A DNA stretch of 64,000 nt from Shewanella decolorationis S12 (GTDB taxonomy: Bacteria > Pseudomonadota > Gammaproteobacteria > Enterobacterales > Shewanellaceae). Positions within the stretch are counted from its first letter, which is position 1. Each line of letters begins with the position of its first letter. The position numbers and the translations under genes are program-made. This document shows, piece by piece, positions 11,052-20,899 of the stretch. The stretch covers positions 32,876 through 96,875 of the forward strand of contig NZ_AXZL01000055.1 in the NCBI RefSeq assembly GCF_000485795.1, read 5' to 3'. The notes under the pieces are model-generated. The model was not told the origin of the DNA. It saw only the letters and a program-made list of their open reading frames with translations, and did no database searches.

Positions 11052-12092
11052 TTAAGCGTTTGCGCGAATGCGGTGTAAATAATCTTGCTTGGTAAACTCG
11101 CCCCAAGGTTGACGCTGACCATCGAGCACTACCGCGTCGATATCATCCGCCAATTGGCGCGCCGAGTTAAGCATGATGGAGAAGTTCATTAGCGCATCAC
11201 CATAGCAAGGTAAGGTCATAAAGAACACCACGCCTTGGGTGCTGAATTGTTCCATATTATCTGGGTCAAAAACCCCAGGCTTTACCATATTCGCAATAGA
11301 GAACAACACCTTACCATTACCCGCATTATCCACATGGCGGTGGAAAATATTCATATCGCCATACTTAAAGTTAAGGGTTAAGAAGCAAGGTAACAATTCG
11401 GCGCCATTAAGCTGCTGACCTTCCTTTGCCACGACGTGCAGCACTAATACATCGCGTGGCTCGCCTAAATCATCATCTGGTTGTTCTACGGCCTGAGGTT
11501 GCTCATCTTCATACGCCTCTTCCTCATCGAAAAGGGCGGTTTGCGTAGGCATTTGCACCTGCGCACGTTGCTCTTCGGCGGCTTTTTGCGCCACCATGGC
11601 CGCATGGGATTGCCCTACATGGGCTTGGGCTAGATTGGCAGAATGTCCTTGTAATACGGGCTCTTGGCGTGATGCTTTAGGACCGCGGTGTTGCTCTTTG
11701 GCCGTAGGGGATTGCAGACTAAAATCAGGTTGCGCCATGCTTGGCTCTTGCTTAAATAGCGGCTTAGGTTCAACTTGCACGGGTTCAACGGGTTGCGGTT
11801 GTACTTTGGCTTCTTGCTTTAAATAAGGGTTAAACGCAGGGGCCTCTGGGGTATGGGCTTCATTCGCTTTACGGACTCTGACGGCACCAATACCATCAGC
11901 GTCGAAACCATCGGCATCGACACGCTTAGGCGCACCCTCGCCGCGTTCGGCCTGCTTTTTATAGAAATTGCCCATTGGACTATCTTTTAATGACTTAGGT
12001 TGTTGTCTTCTGATAGACCAAAATCCATGCACCAGCACAGCAACTATGGCTATGGCGCCTAAAACGAACAATACTAGTTGCAAATCTTCCAT
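11052..12092 (-). CDS. zipA: Cell division protein ZipA
   Basis: ZipA anchors FtsZ polymers to the inner membrane at the division site. It has 346 residues: an N-terminal transmembrane helix (about 4-26) with its N-terminus outside, a basic stretch (SIRRQQPKSLKD), a long P/Q/E-rich linker of low complexity (about 60-205), and a C-terminal FtsZ-binding domain (about 210-346; DVLVLHVVAKEGQQLNG, NMVKPGVFD, GVVFFMTLPCYGD). The start has AGGG upstream. It follows smc by 26 bases on the same strand, so smc-zipA(-ligA) is a likely operon. Confidence 0.96.
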   Translation of the reverse strand: MEDLQLVLFVLGAIAIVAVLVHGFWSIRRQQPKSLKDSPMGNFYKKQAERGEGAPKRVDADGFDADGIGAVRVRKANEAHTPEAPAFNPYLKQEAKVQPQPVEPVQVEPKPLFKQEPSMAQPDFSLQSPTAKEQHRGPKASRQEPVLQGHSANLAQAHVGQSHAAMVAQKAAEEQRAQVQMPTQTALFDEEEAYEDEQPQAVEQPDDDLGEPRDVLVLHVVAKEGQQLNGAELLPCFLTLNFKYGDMNIFHRHVDNAGNGKVLFSIANMVKPGVFDPDNMEQFSTQGVVFFMTLPCYGDALMNFSIMLNSARQLADDIDAVVLDGQRQPWGEFTKQDYLHRIRANA

Positions 12093-12118
12093 TGGTTACC
12101 CTGTCTTTCTTCTAGTTA

Positions 12119-15100
12119 TCAAGCGTCGGCCATTGCCACCGCTTGCTCTAAATCTACTGCGACTATACGGGATACACCCGGCTCATGCATAGTCACACCG
12201 ATAAGTTGATCAGCCATCTCCATCGTAATTTTGTTATGGCTGATATAGATAAACTGTACGCTCTGCGACATTTCCTTCAATAATCGGCAGAATCGTTCTA
12301 CGTTGGCATCGTCTAAGGGCGCATCCACTTCGTCTAACATACAGAAGGGAGCTGGATTCAACCTGAAAATCGCGAATACCAATGATAAAGCCGTTAGGGC
12401 TTTTTCACCACCGGAAAGAAGATGGATTGTACTGTTCTTCTTACCTGGCGGCTGGGCCATGATGGTCACGCCCGTTTCTAATAAATCGTCTTCCGTCAGC
12501 GCTAAATACGCGCGTCCGCCACCGAATACCTTAGGGAATAAACGTCCTAGATCTTCGTTTACCGCATCAAATGTGGTCTTAAAGCGAGTGCGGGTCTCCT
12601 TATCGATCTTCCGAATCGCTTCCTCTAGGGTGGCCAGACCGTTATTTAGATCTTCATCTTGATGATCCAAATAGGATTTTCGCTCACTTTGTTGTTCGAA
12701 TTCTTCGATCGCCGCGAGGTTTATCGCCCCTAAGCGGATAATTTTTTGGCGGATCTGATCCAAATCACGCTGCCACTTGTCGGGATGCCCATCCACAGGC
12801 AGGGAATCGACAATCTGGGCGAGCACAATTTGTTGCTCTGACAGCGCTGCTAATTGGCTATCAGCCTGCCCTTTTAATCCCTCACGACGTAACTTTAACG
12901 TGCTGAGGCTTTGAGTCAAGCCCTCAAGCTTACCAAGCTCTTGTTTTTGCTTTAATCCTATACTGTTTAGCGTTTCAGTGAGCGAACTTTGTTGCGACCT
13001 GAGGCTTTTCAGTGCTTGTTGCTGACCCTGCTGTTGATTGAGTAACTGCGCCAGTTGTTCACTGAGCTGCGCCGTTTTCTGATCGCCCTCTTGTGCCGCT
13101 ACGTTGGCAAGTTGGGCTGACAGTGTTTCCTTTGAGTGGACTAATTCACTGACACGTACCCGCTGTAATTCAATTTGTTCAGTGCTCACCGCCATCCGAG
13201 TAGTGACCGATTGCAGACTGGCATTGAGGCTCGCTAAACGGCGCTCCGCATCGCCAATTTGTGCCTTCAAGGCTTGATGGCGGGCCATATCCCCTTGCGC
13301 ATCTTGGCTTTGTTGCTGTTGTTTCTCAAGGCTTACTTCCAGCGTCTCTGCCAGCTCATCCTCTTGCTCCGCAAGCAGCATTAACTGCTCGGCAAGCTCG
13401 GCTAACTCGGCCTGAGTTCGTGCAACGGTTTCTGCGAGTTGCCCCCGTTTAGCTTCACGCTGTTTGGCCTGAGCCTGCGCGTTATTAAGCTGGGTAGATT
13501 TGGTGGCTTTATCCAGCTGTAACTGGTGTAAGCGTTCAGTGCCTTGGCTTAAGCTGTCACGCACTTGGGTTAATTGCTGCGCTAATTCATCGAGCTTTGC
13601 CTGCTGTATGGCCTTCGCCTGCTCACACTCGGCAATAGCCTCGCTCAGCTGGGTTTGTTCTTTACTCAATTGCACCAAAGATTGGCTATTGTCTTGTTTG
13701 GCAATCAAAAAACCTTTGCCAAGCAAGTAACCGTCGGCGGTGACTATTCGCTCATCGGCCGCCAAGCTCGACAGCAGGGCTTGTGCGCTGGCCAGATTAT
13801 CGGCCCATTTGAGTCCCTTAAGCCAAGGAGCAAGGTTCAATGTAGCACCAAAGATGGGAGAGCCATCGAGATGCGCATCCGCCGCCAAGGCCGCATCGGC
13901 ATAAAACCCTATCTCATTGGCGTTAACGCCCACGGGCAGCGTCATCAATCCCTGCAGCGCAAGCTCTGCTGCGGCTTCCCAGCCGTTTTCCACTTGAATG
14001 CTTTGCCACAGCTGCGGCTTATCACATAACTCTTCTTGTTTTGCGAGCCATTGTTCAACCAGATCGAAGCGTGCCCGCATTGAGGTTAAACGCTGTGATA
14101 ATTGCTCAAACTCACCGCGCGCCAAATCTAACGCGTGAGTATCAGCAGCCAGAGTGGATTCAAACTCTTGATTAATTTCAACTTGTTCAGCTAATGCTTG
14201 CTCTAACTGGGCTATCTCGTCATTAAGTACTGCGCTGTTATCTTCGAGGGCATGCGCATTAAGCGAGGCCAACTCCTGTTGTTGCTCTTGATGCAGCTGG
14301 GTTTTGTGGGCATTTAATTGTTGCTGATGCGCCAGTTTGCTGCGGTGTAATTCTAATTGCAGCTTATGCTGAGCGACGGCCGCCGCCAGCACTCTGGCGC
14401 TTTCACTTTGCGCCTCACTGCGCGAAACACTCATCTCCCACTGGGCTTGCAGCTCATCGAGCATCTCTTGCTGCAACTCATGTTGCGGCGCAAGTTGACT
14501 CAGCTCCGCCTCAAGCGCTTGAAAACTGGCTTGATAAGCGGCTAATTTGGCTTGGTTTTGAATGATCTGCTCGCTCAACTGCTCAAGCTGATTATGCAAC
14601 TGGGCGTCGCGTTGCTTTTGGCTCTGTAACTGTTGCTCAAGCTTTGCGATTTCGGTACCTGTCAGGTAATAGGCTTCGACCGCCTGCAGCTCTTGCTCGG
14701 CTAACTGTGAAAGTTTAAGTTGCAGCTCGGTGCTTTCTAACTCGCCGGTTTGCGCTAGGGACTGGGCCGCTGCTTGTTGCAGCTCGAGTGAGCTAATCTG
14801 CTCCGATAGACTCGCCATTTGGCTCTGCAGCTCTTGATAGCGCATCACCAGCAGCTCAGCATGGGTTTTACGTTCAGCTTGTTTCAGCTCACGATATTGC
14901 TTTGCCGCCTTAGCCTGCTGACTGAGTTTTTCGAGTTGTTTAGCTAACTCGCTGCGAATATCCCCTAAACGCTCCAAGTTTTCGCGGGTATGGCGGATAC
15001 GGTTTTCCGTTTCACGCCGGCGCTCTTTATAGCGCGAAATCCCCGCCGCTTCTTCAATAAAAGTGCGTAAATCTTGGGGTTTAGATTCAATTAAACGTGA

Positions 15101-15547
15101 AATAGTGCCCTGCTCGATAATGGCGTAACTGCGCGGCCCAAGCCCAGTGCCCATAAACAGATCTGTGATGTCTTTACGACGACACTTTTGGCCATTGAGA
15201 AAATACCAAGACTCGCCGTCACGGCTCACCTGACGTTTTACCGAAATTTCTTCATAACTGGCGTATTGACCCGCAAGGCGGCCCTCTTTATTTTCAAACA
15301 CCAGTTCAACGCCCGCCACAGACACGGGTTTACGGGCGCTGGAGCCGTTAAAAATCACGTCACTCATGGAGTCACCGCGCAAATGTTTGGCCGAACTTTC
15401 GCCCAGCACCCAACGCACGGCGTCAATCACGTTGGACTTACCGCAGCCATTTGGGCCAATAATGGCGCTTAATGCCTGTAAAAACGGAATTTTGGTAGGA
15501 TCGACAAACGACTTAAAGCCGGCAAGTTTTATTTGTTTTAATCTCAT
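12119..15547 (-). CDS. smc: Chromosome segregation ATPase SMC
   Basis: This 1142-residue structural-maintenance-of-chromosomes protein works with ScpA/ScpB in chromosome organisation. The head has Walker A GPNGCGKSN (31-39). Two long glutamine/leucine-rich coiled coils flank a hinge near the middle (about 510-620). The C-terminal head carries the signature LLSGGEKALTALSLVFA and Walker B FCMLDEVDAPLDD. Enterobacteria use MukBEF instead, so SMC next to zipA and ligA fits Shewanella and relatives. It is first gene of the minus-strand operon, divergent from cysZ across 241 bases. Confidence 0.97.
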   Translation of the reverse strand: MRLKQIKLAGFKSFVDPTKIPFLQALSAIIGPNGCGKSNVIDAVRWVLGESSAKHLRGDSMSDVIFNGSSARKPVSVAGVELVFENKEGRLAGQYASYEEISVKRQVSRDGESWYFLNGQKCRRKDITDLFMGTGLGPRSYAIIEQGTISRLIESKPQDLRTFIEEAAGISRYKERRRETENRIRHTRENLERLGDIRSELAKQLEKLSQQAKAAKQYRELKQAERKTHAELLVMRYQELQSQMASLSEQISSLELQQAAAQSLAQTGELESTELQLKLSQLAEQELQAVEAYYLTGTEIAKLEQQLQSQKQRDAQLHNQLEQLSEQIIQNQAKLAAYQASFQALEAELSQLAPQHELQQEMLDELQAQWEMSVSRSEAQSESARVLAAAVAQHKLQLELHRSKLAHQQQLNAHKTQLHQEQQQELASLNAHALEDNSAVLNDEIAQLEQALAEQVEINQEFESTLAADTHALDLARGEFEQLSQRLTSMRARFDLVEQWLAKQEELCDKPQLWQSIQVENGWEAAAELALQGLMTLPVGVNANEIGFYADAALAADAHLDGSPIFGATLNLAPWLKGLKWADNLASAQALLSSLAADERIVTADGYLLGKGFLIAKQDNSQSLVQLSKEQTQLSEAIAECEQAKAIQQAKLDELAQQLTQVRDSLSQGTERLHQLQLDKATKSTQLNNAQAQAKQREAKRGQLAETVARTQAELAELAEQLMLLAEQEDELAETLEVSLEKQQQQSQDAQGDMARHQALKAQIGDAERRLASLNASLQSVTTRMAVSTEQIELQRVRVSELVHSKETLSAQLANVAAQEGDQKTAQLSEQLAQLLNQQQGQQQALKSLRSQQSSLTETLNSIGLKQKQELGKLEGLTQSLSTLKLRREGLKGQADSQLAALSEQQIVLAQIVDSLPVDGHPDKWQRDLDQIRQKIIRLGAINLAAIEEFEQQSERKSYLDHQDEDLNNGLATLEEAIRKIDKETRTRFKTTFDAVNEDLGRLFPKVFGGGRAYLALTEDDLLETGVTIMAQPPGKKNSTIHLLSGGEKALTALSLVFAIFRLNPAPFCMLDEVDAPLDDANVERFCRLLKEMSQSVQFIYISHNKITMEMADQLIGVTMHEPGVSRIVAVDLEQAVAMADA

Positions 15548-15788
15548 GGTGCCAGTTAGCGCGTCTCAGTATAAAAAGCCATCGGGGCGATGACATATAG
15601 GGATGCAGGCCAATATTAGCCCGAGTCGTGTCATAGAATTCTGAGGCCAACTTTAGCAAAGCAGGCAGTATTTTGTAACGCTTTTTATTGAATTCATATG
15701 TCTTTTAGCTTGTCATCTCGCGACGAGTTGATCACAATCGCACTTATCTGTATCTCACGCTTTATCTCAACTTTTTTGGAATGACGAT

Positions 15789-16568
15789 ATGACACAGAAA
15801 TCCTCCTCCCCTTCGCAGGGTAAAAGTGGTGTGAATTATTTTCTCGATGGCTTTGGTTTAATCAAACGTAAAGGCCTGCGCACCTTTGTATTTATTCCCT
15901 TAATGATCAACTTAGTGCTGTTTGCGGCGGTTATCTATGTGGCGATTGGGCAGCTCGATGTGCTCTTCACTTGGATGAATGCCCAGCTCCCCGAATACTT
16001 AAGTTGGCTTAACTTTTTGCTCTGGCCGTTAGCGGTAACCACTATGTTGGTGATGTTGGCGTTTGTCTTTAGTTCGGTGATGAACTGGCTGGCCGCGCCC
16101 TTTAATGGCTTGCTGGCCGAAAAGGTCGAGCAGTTATTGACCGGTAAACCGATGAATACAGGCTCGGGCATGGACATAGTCAAAGACTTGCCGCGCATTC
16201 TCGGCCGTGAATGGATCAAACTTAAATACTACTTGCCCCGTGCGCTGGTGTTTTTGCTGCTGTTTTTAGTGCCCATGGTGGGGCAAACCTTAGCTCCTAT
16301 CCTGTGGTTTTTATTCAGCGCTTGGATGATGGCGATTCAATACTGTGACTATCCCTTTGATAACCATAAGGTGAGCTTCAAGGATATGCGCTTTGCCCTT
16401 AATCAAACCCGCGGCACCAGCTTTACCTTTGGTGCGACTGTAACCCTGTTTTCGATGATCCCCGTCGTCAACTTTATCGTGATGCCAGTGGCGATTTGTG
16501 GTGCCACCGCCATGTGGGTCGATAAGTACCGCGAAGCTTACCGTAATCCTGTGGTCGCACCTGAATAA
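15789..16568 (+). CDS. cysZ: Sulfate transporter CysZ
   Basis: This 259-residue inner-membrane protein of the CysZ/EI24 family supplies sulfate for cysteine synthesis. It shows hydrophobic segments at about 32-53, 70-97, 148-180 and 210-240 and the family segments GLRTFVFIPLMINLVLF, YCDYPFDNHKVSFKDMR and FSMIPVVNFIVMPVAICGAT. The E. coli cysZ-cysK order is interrupted here by several genes on the opposite or same strand. GGAATGA lies upstream of the ATG. Confidence 0.95.
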   Translation: MTQKSSSPSQGKSGVNYFLDGFGLIKRKGLRTFVFIPLMINLVLFAAVIYVAIGQLDVLFTWMNAQLPEYLSWLNFLLWPLAVTTMLVMLAFVFSSVMNWLAAPFNGLLAEKVEQLLTGKPMNTGSGMDIVKDLPRILGREWIKLKYYLPRALVFLLLFLVPMVGQTLAPILWFLFSAWMMAIQYCDYPFDNHKVSFKDMRFALNQTRGTSFTFGATVTLFSMIPVVNFIVMPVAICGATAMWVDKYREAYRNPVVAPE

Positions 16569-16713
16569 TCATCCTTATCGCACTGGATGACCGCCATCCA
16601 GTGCACTTTGGTTCTAACTCAATCCAAATACAATCCTTGTAACAATTACTCATTCTTGTTAACTAATAACTTCTGGCACACTGCGCGTTATTTACGGATT
16701 ATTTTGGGCCCAG

Positions 16714-19098
16714 TTGTTGAAGACGTTTCTCCCCTTTCTACTATCGAGCATGGTTTTTCTCAGTTTGCCAAGTCAGGCCGGCTCAGTTAGCCAATTTCAA
16801 TTAACGATTCCGACCTTAGAGGATGCCGCCAATATTGATGGCGAATTTGATGAGGCGGTGTGGCAGCACGCGGCGCAGGTCGAGCTAGGCTATGAGACTC
16901 AACCCGGTGAAAACATCGCGGCGCCCGTTTACACCGAGGCCAGAATCTACGCGACCCAAACCAGCCTATTTGTGGCATTTACCGCTAAAGACAGTCAGCC
17001 ACAACATATTCGCGCCACACTCAAGGACAGGGATAATCTCTGGGGCGACGATCTGGTGGGGATCAAGCTCGATACCTTTAACAACGCGCGTTTGGCCTAT
17101 CAGTTTTTTATCAACCCAGTGGGCGTGCAACTAGACTCGATAGAGAATGAGCTCACGGGCGAAGAGAGCGAAGCTTGGGACGGCATTTGGAAAACCGCCG
17201 GAAAAATCACCGCCGAGGGTTATCAGGTGGAAGTCGAGCTGCCATTACGACTATTTAACTTTGACGATAAAAAGCCTGTTCAAGAATGGGGATTTGAGCT
17301 TATTCGCTACTATCCTCGCAATGAAAATTATCGCATCTCCACCCACAAAATCGATCGCAACATCAGTTGCCAGCTCTGTCAGCTCGGCGTCGCCACGGGC
17401 TTAGCCTCCGCCAAGCAAGGACAAGACCTGCAAATTACTCCGTCCTTTGTCGCCAATCGCAATGAGCAAAAAAGCGCAAATGGCTGGCAAACCGAGAGTA
17501 ACTATGAGCCTGGGCTCGATTTGCGCTGGGGCATTAACTCGCGCACCTTGCTAAATGCCACCATTAATCCCGATTTCTCCCAGGTGGAGTCCGATGCTGG
17601 ACAGCTCGATATCAACAGCACTTTTGCGCTGTTTTTTGATGAGAAACGCCCCTTCTTCCTCGACAATAAAGACTACTTCGATACCCAAGTGAATCTGCTG
17701 CATACCCGCAATATTGTATCGCCGGACTATGGGCTGAAACTCACCAGCCAAACCGAGCAACACACTTGGGCATTGCTGGCCGCCAATGACAGCCAAACGA
17801 CCTTTTTGATGCCGGGTAATTTAAGTTCTGAGGTCACCACCTTAGGGGAAGAAAGCCTTAACTTGGCGGCGCGTTACCGCTTCGACATGGATAAAACCTT
17901 CTCCTTTGGTGGTCTTATCACGGCAAAGAGCAGTGCCGACAATCAACTAACTGAATTTGCCGAGCAAAATGATTACCATAATTATGTCATGAGCTTAGAT
18001 GCGAAATACCAACCGACAGCCCAGGATATCTTTACCGCTCAGGTCGCCCATTCCCAGACACGTTACCCCACGGCCCTGTACCAACAATTTTGTGGCAATG
18101 TGGAGGGAGAACTCACAGAAGGGCTGCTTTGCGGCCAAACGCCATTAAGCTGTGAGCTCGGCCAATGCCAAGTGAATGAGCAAGTGTTACGAAGCCAATC
18201 GGATCGGGATTTCAGTGGCGCCCTGTATCAACTGACCTATGAACACAATGCCCGCGATTGGTTTGCCTACAGTGAATATCACGATGTTTCCCCTAATTTT
18301 CGTGCCGATTTAGGCTTTGTGGAAAAAATTGATTACCGCACCTTTATGGCCGGTGGAGGCTTAATTTGGTATCCCGAAACCGTATTTAACAAGATTAAAT
18401 TCGGTGGCGACTGGGATATCACCCACAATCAAGCCGGGGAGCAGCTCGAGCAAGAGTTTGAGATCTTTTGGGAAATGTATGGCGCGCTGCAGAGCGAGCT
18501 ATCTTTTGGGATAGAAACCCGTGAACGCGTCGGCCCACGCCATGACAGCGCGCAACTGGCGGTGTTAGGTAACAGCAATCAATACCAAGAAACCCAAGGC
18601 TGGCTTTACGGCGCAATTACGCCCACCTCTGCCCTCAACCTTGAGCTGGAGATCCATTACGGCGATGAGATTGACTTTCTTAACGATCGCTTAGGCACAA
18701 AAACCTTAATCAATCCGATGTTTAAATGGAAAATTGCCAACGGCCTGTCGGTAGATGTTTCCCATCAATATCAACATATGGAAGTCGAGCAGGATAAACT
18801 CTTTACCGCAAATCTCTCGGATGTTCGCCTGCACTGGCAACTGAGTCTGCACAGCTTTATTCGCCTATCGAGCATTTACACCCAAATCGAGCGTAATCTT
18901 GCGCAGTATTTGTATTCGATACCCGATAGCAAAGAGGCACACTTAGGTAATGAAATCCTCTATGGCTACAAACTCAATCCCCAGAGCGTGTTCTATTTGG
19001 GCTATTCCGACAGTTTAATCTCGGATGATGAACTCACGCGGCTCACTCGGGATGAGAAGACCTATTTTATGAAGCTAAGCTACGCCTGGTTGCTCTAG
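16714..19098 (+). CDS. Outer-membrane-type protein with CBM9-like and DUF5916 domains
   Basis: The product is about 794 residues. The start is uncertain: the first plausible codon is TTG at 16714, giving a signal peptide (LKTFLPFLLSSMVFLSLPSQA); the first ATG (16750) would leave too short a leader, and no good ribosome-binding site is visible. After cleavage comes a CBM9-like sandwich (about 30-220: DAANIDGEFDEAVWQHA, DDLVGIKLDTFNN, QEWGFELIRYYPR), then a DUF5916-like region containing INPDFSQVESDAGQLDINSTF and DEKRPFFLDNKDYFDTQ and ending in alternating amphipathic strands that suggest an outer-membrane barrel. A CxxC (CQLC) lies near 223-226. Such proteins occur in Shewanella and Bacteroidetes; the function is not known to me. 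It is monocistronic. Confidence 0.75.
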   Translation: MLKTFLPFLLSSMVFLSLPSQAGSVSQFQLTIPTLEDAANIDGEFDEAVWQHAAQVELGYETQPGENIAAPVYTEARIYATQTSLFVAFTAKDSQPQHIRATLKDRDNLWGDDLVGIKLDTFNNARLAYQFFINPVGVQLDSIENELTGEESEAWDGIWKTAGKITAEGYQVEVELPLRLFNFDDKKPVQEWGFELIRYYPRNENYRISTHKIDRNISCQLCQLGVATGLASAKQGQDLQITPSFVANRNEQKSANGWQTESNYEPGLDLRWGINSRTLLNATINPDFSQVESDAGQLDINSTFALFFDEKRPFFLDNKDYFDTQVNLLHTRNIVSPDYGLKLTSQTEQHTWALLAANDSQTTFLMPGNLSSEVTTLGEESLNLAARYRFDMDKTFSFGGLITAKSSADNQLTEFAEQNDYHNYVMSLDAKYQPTAQDIFTAQVAHSQTRYPTALYQQFCGNVEGELTEGLLCGQTPLSCELGQCQVNEQVLRSQSDRDFSGALYQLTYEHNARDWFAYSEYHDVSPNFRADLGFVEKIDYRTFMAGGGLIWYPETVFNKIKFGGDWDITHNQAGEQLEQEFEIFWEMYGALQSELSFGIETRERVGPRHDSAQLAVLGNSNQYQETQGWLYGAITPTSALNLELEIHYGDEIDFLNDRLGTKTLINPMFKWKIANGLSVDVSHQYQHMEVEQDKLFTANLSDVRLHWQLSLHSFIRLSSIYTQIERNLAQYLYSIPDSKEAHLGNEILYGYKLNPQSVFYLGYSDSLISDDELTRLTRDEKTYFMKLSYAWLL

Positions 19099-19119
19099 GC
19101 TGAAAGATTTTGCATAAAT

Positions 19120-19139
19120 CCCACAACAAGGCTTGTGGG
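19120..19139. terminator. Short hairpin between convergent genes
   Basis: CCCACAA-CAAGGC-TTGTGGG is a perfect 7-bp stem between the CBM9/DUF5916 gene and the convergent hypothetical gene. It lacks a clear T-run on either strand, so termination is only plausible. Confidence 0.4.
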
Positions 19140-19157
19140 CTTAAATCGAGATTCTAA

Positions 19158-19607
19158 CTAAGACTCATAAATACCCAATAAGCTTGGGCTGGGAAGTGCA
19201 ATCCCGATTTCGGTGAGCTCCGCGCCCCAATGTCGCAGCAGCGCAAGATACGCCTGCTCAAAGGGATAGCGTGGCTTAGGGAATACCCACGCTGAAGGAA
19301 AACACCATTCCTCCTCGCTCTCATCAATCGCTAAATAATCGGTGAAATCATGCTTTGTCTCACTCAGCGCAGCGATTAGATTTGTCGCCATCGCGACCCT
19401 GTGGGCAGAGGTAAATCCCAACTCTTCACTAAACTCATCAAACACATAAGCATCGTACAGCGCTTGCAATTGCGCAGAGTCTAAAGGATCGTAGCGATTG
19501 AGTGTTTCCCCGAGCGTTTCCTCACAGTCATAACAATTAAAGGCGCCAAGAAACCAGCCAGGATTGGGATGAAACGGAATATCCGAATCAGGGTAAAGAA
19601 GCGTCAT
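19158..19607 (-). CDS. Hypothetical acidic protein
   Basis: I do not recognise this protein. It has 149 residues from the ATG at 19607 (a frame extension to 19625 adds six residues; neither has a strong ribosome-binding site). It is acidic, with no signal peptide or membrane helix. It contains CYDCEETLGETLNRYDPL, AMATNLIAALSETKHDFTDY and a C-terminal helix-rich part (FEQAYLALLRHWGAEL). The high tryptophan/aromatic content and sensible composition make it a credible gene. It is convergent with the CBM9/DUF5916 gene and 170 bases downstream of the KAS III-like gene's stop on the same strand, with a terminator between them. Confidence 0.6.
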   Translation of the reverse strand: MTLLYPDSDIPFHPNPGWFLGAFNCYDCEETLGETLNRYDPLDSAQLQALYDAYVFDEFSEELGFTSAHRVAMATNLIAALSETKHDFTDYLAIDESEEEWCFPSAWVFPKPRYPFEQAYLALLRHWGAELTEIGIALPSPSLLGIYES

Positions 19608-19744
19608 GGTGACAGGTTCTCGCATTGCAACTGAGGCTTTAAAAAAGTGTTTTTTAGGCAGCTAACTGCCTTGTCTGAGTAAAGGCATTTTCGGCTAAGG
19701 TACCGCATCAAGCCGTTTAATCAATATGCTAATATAAAAGCGAA

Positions 19745-19768
19745 GGCCCCATTGCTGGCAATGGGGCC
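19745..19768 (-). terminator. Intrinsic terminator after the KAS III-like gene
   Basis: An 11-bp perfect stem (GGCCCCATTGC / GCAATGGGGCC) with a tight loop is followed on the minus strand by TTCGCTTTTA. It lies just past the stop of the KAS III-like gene. Confidence 0.8.
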
Positions 19769-19777
19769 TGAGTCGAT

Positions 19778-20899
19778 TTAGCGTTTTTGCAAAATCACGC
19801 TACCGATAGAGTAGCCCGCGCCAAAGGAACTTAATAGCCCTAAATCGCCCGCATTAAAGTCAGTGGAATATTTATGGAAGGCAATCACAGAGCCTGCGGA
19901 GGCGGTATTGGCATACTCATCGAGCACCACGGGCGCTTGCTCTGGCGTTACCTCATCCCCTAGCAGTTTTTTCACCACAAATTGATTCATGTTGATATTG
20001 GCTTGATGCAACCACAAACGTTTAAAGGACTGTGGTGTAAGGGATTGCTCGGCCAGATGCTCGTCTAAATGCTGATAAATCATCGGCAACAGTTCTTTAA
20101 AAACTTTGCGGCCCTGCTGATGGAATAACTTATCCGCCTGATGCGCCGAGCTTGGGTCGCAGCGATTTAAAAAACCGAAATTACTGCGAATATTGTTCGA
20201 GTAGTCAGTAAAACAACGACTTGAAACAATGTTAAAGCCCTTATTGGCGGCCACTAGGCTTTGCTCTTCGAGCACCATGGCGGTCGCTACATCGCCGAAG
20301 ATAAAGTGACTGTCACGATCACGGTAATTGACCTGCGCCGAACAAATTTCGGGGTTAATCACTAACACGCGCGACGCCGAGCCCGTCGCAATAGCATTAG
20401 CGGCGGCCACAATAGCAAAGGTTGCTGAAGAACAGGCAACCTGCATATCGTAGCCATAGCCACGGGTACCGAGTGCCCGCTGGATTTCAATTGCCATCGC
20501 TGGATAAGCGCGCTGCGTATAAGCACAGGCAACGATCACTAAATCGATTTGCTCGGCCTTCACATCCGCTTGCTTAAGCGCCATCACTGCCGCCTCAACC
20601 CCAATTTCGGCCTGCATAGATAACTGGTCACTGCTGCGCTCAGGAATAAGTGGCATCATGATTTCAGGATCGAGAATGCCGTCTTTAACCATCACATATC
20701 TGTGTTTGATGCCCGAGGCTTTCTCGATAAACTCACTGGAGGAATAAGACAGCGGCTCAACATGGCCCTGCTCAATTAATCCTGCATTTTCAAGGTTAAA
20801 CATATCTACATAAGCGTTGAAGCTCTCCACCAAAGCTTCATTAGAAATACTGTGTGGCGGCGTAAATAAACCGCTGCCAGAAATAACGACCTGTTTCAT
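19778..20899 (-). CDS. Beta-ketoacyl-ACP synthase III-like enzyme
   Basis: This 373-residue thiolase-fold protein keeps the complete KAS III Cys-His-Asn triad: C156 in QVACSSATF, H298 in LWLHQANINMN and N331 in EYANTASAG. KAS III enzymes condense an acyl-CoA with malonyl-ACP to start a fatty or specialised acyl chain. It is about 55 residues longer than housekeeping FabH (about 317), mostly from insertions between 25 and 100, so it is probably a paralog with a different substrate, not the main FabH. The start codon overlaps the stop of the upstream RDD gene by four bases (ATGA), so the two are translationally coupled. No acyl carrier or other fatty-acid gene is adjacent. Confidence 0.85.
   Translation of the reverse strand: MKQVVISGSGLFTPPHSISNEALVESFNAYVDMFNLENAGLIEQGHVEPLSYSSSEFIEKASGIKHRYVMVKDGILDPEIMMPLIPERSSDQLSMQAEIGVEAAVMALKQADVKAEQIDLVIVACAYTQRAYPAMAIEIQRALGTRGYGYDMQVACSSATFAIVAAANAIATGSASRVLVINPEICSAQVNYRDRDSHFIFGDVATAMVLEEQSLVAANKGFNIVSSRCFTDYSNNIRSNFGFLNRCDPSSAHQADKLFHQQGRKVFKELLPMIYQHLDEHLAEQSLTPQSFKRLWLHQANINMNQFVVKKLLGDEVTPEQAPVVLDEYANTASAGSVIAFHKYSTDFNAGDLGLLSSFGAGYSIGSVILQKR

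Noticed and set aside
18000..19098. CBM9/DUF5916 protein as a TonB-dependent receptor
   Set aside because: The barrel-like C-terminus fits an outer-membrane protein, but there is no plug domain or TonB box.
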